64,000 bases of DNA. Origin: Casuarius casuarius. Taxonomy: Eukaryota; Chordata; Aves; Casuariiformes; Casuariidae. The stretch covers positions 407,501-471,500 of the forward strand of contig PTFA01000318.1 of the NCBI GenBank assembly GCA_003342895.1. The letters are read 5' to 3'. Both the position numbers and the translations under genes were made by a program. The notes under the pieces are model-generated. The model made no database searches. It saw nothing but the letters and a program-made list of their open reading frames with translations, and was not told where the DNA came from. Below are positions 59,701 to 64,000 of this stretch, in pieces (the stretch's first letter is position 1; the number at the start of each line of letters is the position of its first letter).

Positions 59701-62700
59701 AATGATTTTTTTTCCCCTTCTCAAATCTTAATTTCAAACACTTGGCACACCTCCATATTAAGCTAATTTATGCGTTAACTAGTACTTCGCTACAATTGTT
59801 CATGCTAGACAAACTTCATCACAATGTAAAAATAACAACACCTCAACTCATTATCTTATTAAGTTCCCTGCCCCAGTTTCATACTAATGGGGGGAAAAAA
59901 TACAACTTAGGTCTCCAATATCAGTAACAGGGTAAAAAGATCACTAAAAACTCAGTGCAACCTTTTCTCTAAAACTTCCTGCCATCATGATTCTGAAAGG
60001 CCAACTTCAGTCAATACTTGCCTGTTCACAATAAAAAGATTGGGTTGGAAAGACTGGAGTACAAACTCCAGCCACTTGGACATAGTACATTATGCAACTT
60101 CTTTTTTTTGTTTTGTTTTAAGCTAAACATTCAATAGAAACAGTCCTATTGGGTCTGGACTTGAAAAGAACTGAATATTGCAGCAAGCAAAACTTCCTTG
60201 ACAGTGTATGAATAACTCACTTAATAGACTGCTGTTGACCCTGAGATGTGGTAGTTTACATCAAAGCAACTGAGGTATGGGTACATCATTTCTTCTGCTG
60301 ACCCTCCTGCAGGGCTCTCAGCTCCAGCAAAGAAGGAGAAATGATCACCAGGTACACTGAACTTCATCAAGACTTTCTACCCCTTCCCCACCAGCAATGT
60401 AACCTTCAGCTCCAAAGACTAAACTGACCATCTAACATATTTCTTCTGCTTAAAACTAGCTAGCTAGTTAGGATGACCTACCCAGCTCACACTTGTGAGC
60501 AAGTCTTAATATCACCTTTTCCTTATGAGCCTTAGGATGGGGTCACAGCCATAAGCCCTTCCCTTTTGGCTTTAAAAGAACCGGTGTTTAGTCTGCTGTG
60601 AACTCGAGGACTCAGTATACCAAATAGTAAATTACACATAAATCTGTAACACAGATTGTTCTCATATGGCTGGGAAACAAAAAGGGAAGCCACTTCCTGC
60701 AAGAGCTCTGACATTTGAGGGATATTAAACAGATATTTTGACCCTATCCAGGCACTGTTTGTACCCCTTGATTAAGCAGCCTGTCAAATCTTCTCAAACA
60801 ATAAAAATCCATCAGAAACACACCAAGCGCGGCACATGATAACAATGAATAGAAAAGATAAAGCAACTATGAGCTTCCCAGAAACATTCTCTCCCCTTGT
60901 CACTCAAACCTCCCAACATCACACTTAAACAAAAACTGCAGCTCCCTAAGACTCTCTCCAAGGTAAGCATCACTTAAGCTACTTAACAAGTTACTTATAG
61001 GGAGGGCCACACAGACCAGAGCCTACTCATTAGAGCTGTAAAATGCTTAGAGGGGTTATGCTGCCCCTGACTGTCAGCTGTTTCTCAGGCTGTACTATAG
61101 GCTCTTTAAGACAAGCCTTTCAAGTTACATAAATGGCCTTTTGGAGTTTTCCTATTTCTCCTCCTACTGAAGGACAGCTCAAGGACTCAGTCTCTCTGGA
61201 TAAGCTTGCATTTCAGGCATATCCTCACCGACACCTCTGCAGACTCTCTGGGCTATTTCCCCTCACATGACTCAGACTGACCCACAATCCAGGCCTCCAG
61301 CATGGCCAGTTCTCGTGCATTTGGTAGAACATAGTGACACAGGGAAAAGCTGCAGGATGCTGACACCTCTAAGACTCCCCTATCTGAAAGAACAAGTAGT
61401 TCCTTAGAGAACAACTTAGTGGAACAAAGTCTCTTCAGTTTTGCTATTCAACTACATAAAAATTGGGAAGCACGTTAAGTATAACTCTTAACAGAGGAGA
61501 GTTTGGTAGTCTACCCAAAGAGCACTTCAGCTCATACTAACACCTCTGAACAACATGCATGTTACTGAAAAAGGACTAAGCAGCGCTGCTGTGCACTGTT
61601 ATGCCCTACTCCTCACTGCCCTACTTTCAAGGGACTAATTATTCTCATAAGTCTTGTTTAAGGCAGGCGAGCTCAGAAGAAAAAGAAAATCCTTCNCTAA
61701 CAGTTAGTCATGTTTCTCTCCCACCGGACTTGCCTTTTGCCTTGACAATATACTCCAAGGATAAGTCTAACGGATGCATTCTCAGTAAGAGCATTTCCAA
61801 GCCCAGAACAAAGCACNCTGCTACACAGAAAGATCACACACCAACAGATTTATCACCTTGAAGCATCCTCCTCTGAAATGACACCTAAGGAAACAGTGAA
61901 AAAAACAGAGCTATTAAAAGCACAAAAGCATTGTTTCAGTTGTGGTATCTCTGCAGAAGCCTGCAAGCCTCACTTGAAATCCCAGCCTTAATTTATCATC
62001 CTTTCCACTGGTTAACTTTAGAGAGCTTGTCTGCACATTTGCCTCCTGCAGAGCCTTTAAGGAGAAGCATCTTGGGCTTTCTTTTCACAGCTCAATAAGC
62101 AGCCATTTCTCTGTCACTCTCAGGCTTTGTTGCAACAGATCAAGACCCTTAACTAATCCATTGAGAAGGGAGTTTGGAGTAGCTTAGCACAACTAAAGTA
62201 CTTGTGAGAAGTTGGCCACCTTCTTTCTCCAGTATGGTTTTGCCAGTTACTCTTCCATTGCAGCAGCCAGATGCTATTTGTTGTAGTTTCACGCCAATAT
62301 TAAGTTCAGAACAGCATACACTCACCCATTTCCAACTGAAAAAGTTAACTTGTTCTAAGCATTTTCTATCAGCACAGCTGTAAAACTGAAAAAAGACACT
62401 GAAGCTTTTATATGGACAAAGACAGCAGAAATGAACCTATGTACAGAAACAATTCTGCGGTGCCTCGCCTTCGTCCAGATTTTGTAACAGCACAGTTGTT
62501 TAAGTCCATCAACACAATGGCAGTTGTTTCCGATTTGAAAACATGCTTATTTCTCGCAATGAGGACAGACCTCAGATGACCCAAACCNGCTTCAGTGTAG
62601 TCTATGCCAAGGAAGCTGCTGAACTTAGCAAATTATGCAGATTCAGAGGAGAAAGAGGACAAGCATTTATAGCTATTCATGTCAGTCACAGGCAACAACA

Positions 62701-64000
62701 CTCTTTCATCTCGCAACAGATGAGATTTAAAACACGGGACATGCTTACTACCATTCAAAATACATTTCCAAAAAGAAAACCTCCACGAGCAGTTCCATCT
62801 GTACAAAATACACTGTATTTACAAGAATAAGAGGAAAACACCGGACTCTGTCAGCCTCAGTGAAGAGATGCTTCATATGTGCTATACTAAGCCTGCCAGC
62901 AAATACTTCTCAGCCAGCAGGACTTTGAGCAACTTAGCCTAGTCAACTTGGCTTCACTCCTCCCTGTGTCTCCAAGTGACTACAGCCGTGCGTGGTAAAG
63001 CAGCTGCAATTTCCTTCAGTTTCCCCCTTCTGTCCACTACTTGCAGTCATATGACAAAGTATTATCTGCACATTTCCTAACTGTGATATTAAAACCCAAC
63101 TTCACCCCAAACCATGCTCGTTTATACTGCANAACATCCAAAGAGAGGAAAGCCAGCTCTGCTGTGCAAATTATAACGCACACACACAGAGCAAGACCTC
63201 CACACCCTGAAACTTCTGAAGTGCAGGGAAGGCGTCAAGACAGGAGCATTTTGCTTTACAATATCAGAAGTCAAGCGACCCATGCCTGTCCACGTATTTT
63301 CATCCTCAGACATAAATACTGAGACACACAGAGTGGTCAGATCACAGAACAAGAGAAATAACAGGAGCAGAAATAGGAGGATTAAATAGCTTGTATTATG
63401 TCACAACAAGTTACTGTTACTATCAGGATTAAACCTCAGATGTCCCGATTCCTAACACACCACTTAACTAAAATATAATGCCTCCCATCTTTATAAAACA
63501 CGCCTTCCCAAGATCAGAAGCAATAGCTCCGTTTCTTTAGTATGAGGCTCTCCTGACAGCATTTCTGGAAATCCCCGCCCCAACCACCGCACATCCTGCA
63601 AGACCAGCTGTTCACGACGCCACAGCGAAGATGAATACCACGCATTCTTGTCATGGGAAAAGGAACACAAAACGCTATGGGTTCACGAAAGCATGGATCG
63701 ATCGACCTTTCTGAATCCAGCAGACACTTAAAAGGCTCCACGTGCCATCCCAATTTACTTAAACTATATTACTGAATTTGGGGGGAGGGGAGAGAGGCAG
63801 GGGTGCACACACATACAATGCTTAAGAGATTTCCGCTTCCTCACCACAAAGTTGTTCGGTTATCATCAAAAATAAGGAACACTGATTTTCCCTGCTGTGT
63901 GAACAACTCCAGTTTTACTTCTGTAATGCCACCCTGAAGTCCCTCACATCCAAGAACTACCAGCCTGGGAAAAGAGTTTTCCTCAACAAGACCAGCTTTT

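Larger units (their letters stand above)
1..64000 (-). other. ANKRD17: ANKRD17 gene (transcription unit; exon 1 and both ends outside the window)
   Basis: Thirty-three consecutive exons on the minus strand join in frame to a 2,477-residue protein of this order: N-terminal helical segment, ankyrin block 1, Gln-rich coiled coil, ankyrin block 2, basic region, KH domain, Ser/Thr/Pro-rich tail. Known for the family: a large scaffold protein of nucleus and cytoplasm, reported as a cyclin E/CDK2 partner that promotes S-phase entry, a partner of RIG-I/MDA5/MAVS and NOD signalling proteins, and (as Drosophila Mask) a co-factor of Yorkie/YAP in the Hippo pathway. Residue numbers used in these entries count from the first codon of exon 2. 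The paralogue ANKHD1 shares the architecture, but the linker and tail sequences, including the terminal HMNQLG, match ANKRD17. Start codon, exon 1 and promoter are not in the window. Confidence 0.97.
51295..64000 (-). other. ANKRD17: Intron 1 (3' part, runs off the window)
   Basis: 12.7 kb with no exon. The acceptor at 51295 is intact. Contains an (AC)8 repeat at 52355-52370, T15 at 55863-55877, T12 at 58066-58077, a G-quadruplex-like tract at 56716-56737, and a more GC-rich patch at about 53255-53450. No CpG-island-like promoter is seen up to 64000, so exon 1 lies further upstream. Intron 1 is by far the longest in mammals as well (from memory). Confidence 0.88.

Noticed and set aside
60054..60071. 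Perfect 7-bp inverted repeat CTGGAGT with a 4-nt loop
   Set aside because: Too short to mean anything by itself; such hairpins are expected by chance in 64 kb. No microRNA-length stem.
62925..62960. Possible second CR1 trace (TTGAGCAACTTAGCCTAGT)
   Set aside because: Only a short, weak likeness to one CR1 word, with no supporting flanking match.
1..64000. Structural RNA genes, CRISPR arrays, operons, endogenous virus genes or a novel multi-gene system
   Set aside because: I looked on both strands and found no tRNA-like, snRNA-like, array-like or retroviral gene sequence. Short intronic snoRNAs or microRNAs cannot be excluded by eye; a covariance-model search of the introns would decide.

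Overview
The window is a stretch of vertebrate nuclear DNA occupied almost entirely by one multi-exon gene on the minus strand. I identify it as ANKRD17 (ankyrin repeat domain 17; MASK2/GTAR), the paralogue of ANKHD1 and homologue of Drosophila Mask. Thirty-three coding exons, which I number 2 to 34, run from 51294 down to the stop codon at 997-999. They join with every exon boundary in frame into 7,434 nt: 2,477 residues plus a stop. From memory the human protein is about 2,603 residues with 34 coding exons, so only the first coding exon (low-complexity N-terminus and start codon) is missing. It must lie beyond position 64000 or in an assembly gap.

The organism is most likely a bird. The protein is nearly collinear with tetrapod ANKRD17, the introns are compact and poor in repeats, and intron 31 holds a recognisable CR1 retrotransposon 3' end. 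CR1 dominates sauropsid genomes, and the sparse repeats favour a bird over a lizard. The sequence looks like draft assembly: it has one run of 20 N next to a G homopolymer and about 40 isolated single N.

Layout from high to low coordinate, which is 5' to 3' of the gene: 51295-64000 is the 3' part of intron 1, with no exon seen. Exons 2-3 (51294-50382) encode an acidic, alpha-helical N-terminal segment. Exons 4-13 (48012-34770) encode the first ankyrin block, about 15 repeats. Exons 14-16 (34201-25299) encode a Pro-rich linker, a Gln-rich coiled coil with a Q7 tract, and a second linker. Exons 17-23 (23960-16496) encode the second ankyrin block, about 10 repeats. Exons 24-25 encode a helical segment with a very basic stretch, a likely nuclear localisation signal. 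Exons 26-27 encode a Ser/Thr-rich linker. Exon 28 and the start of exon 29 encode a single KH domain with a GRGG loop. Exons 29-34 encode a long Ser/Thr/Pro-rich disordered tail. The 3' UTR runs from 996 to at least position 1.

Two introns (19 and 24) use GC-AG instead of GT-AG splice sites. Exon 15 (756 nt, phase 1-1) is a removable cassette. A perfect 71-bp tandem duplication sits beside a 52-nt A run in intron 24. I found no second protein-coding gene, structural RNA gene, CRISPR array, operon or mobile-element gene, and no sign of a novel multi-gene system. The window is an ordinary, well-conserved vertebrate gene with a few points worth checking.
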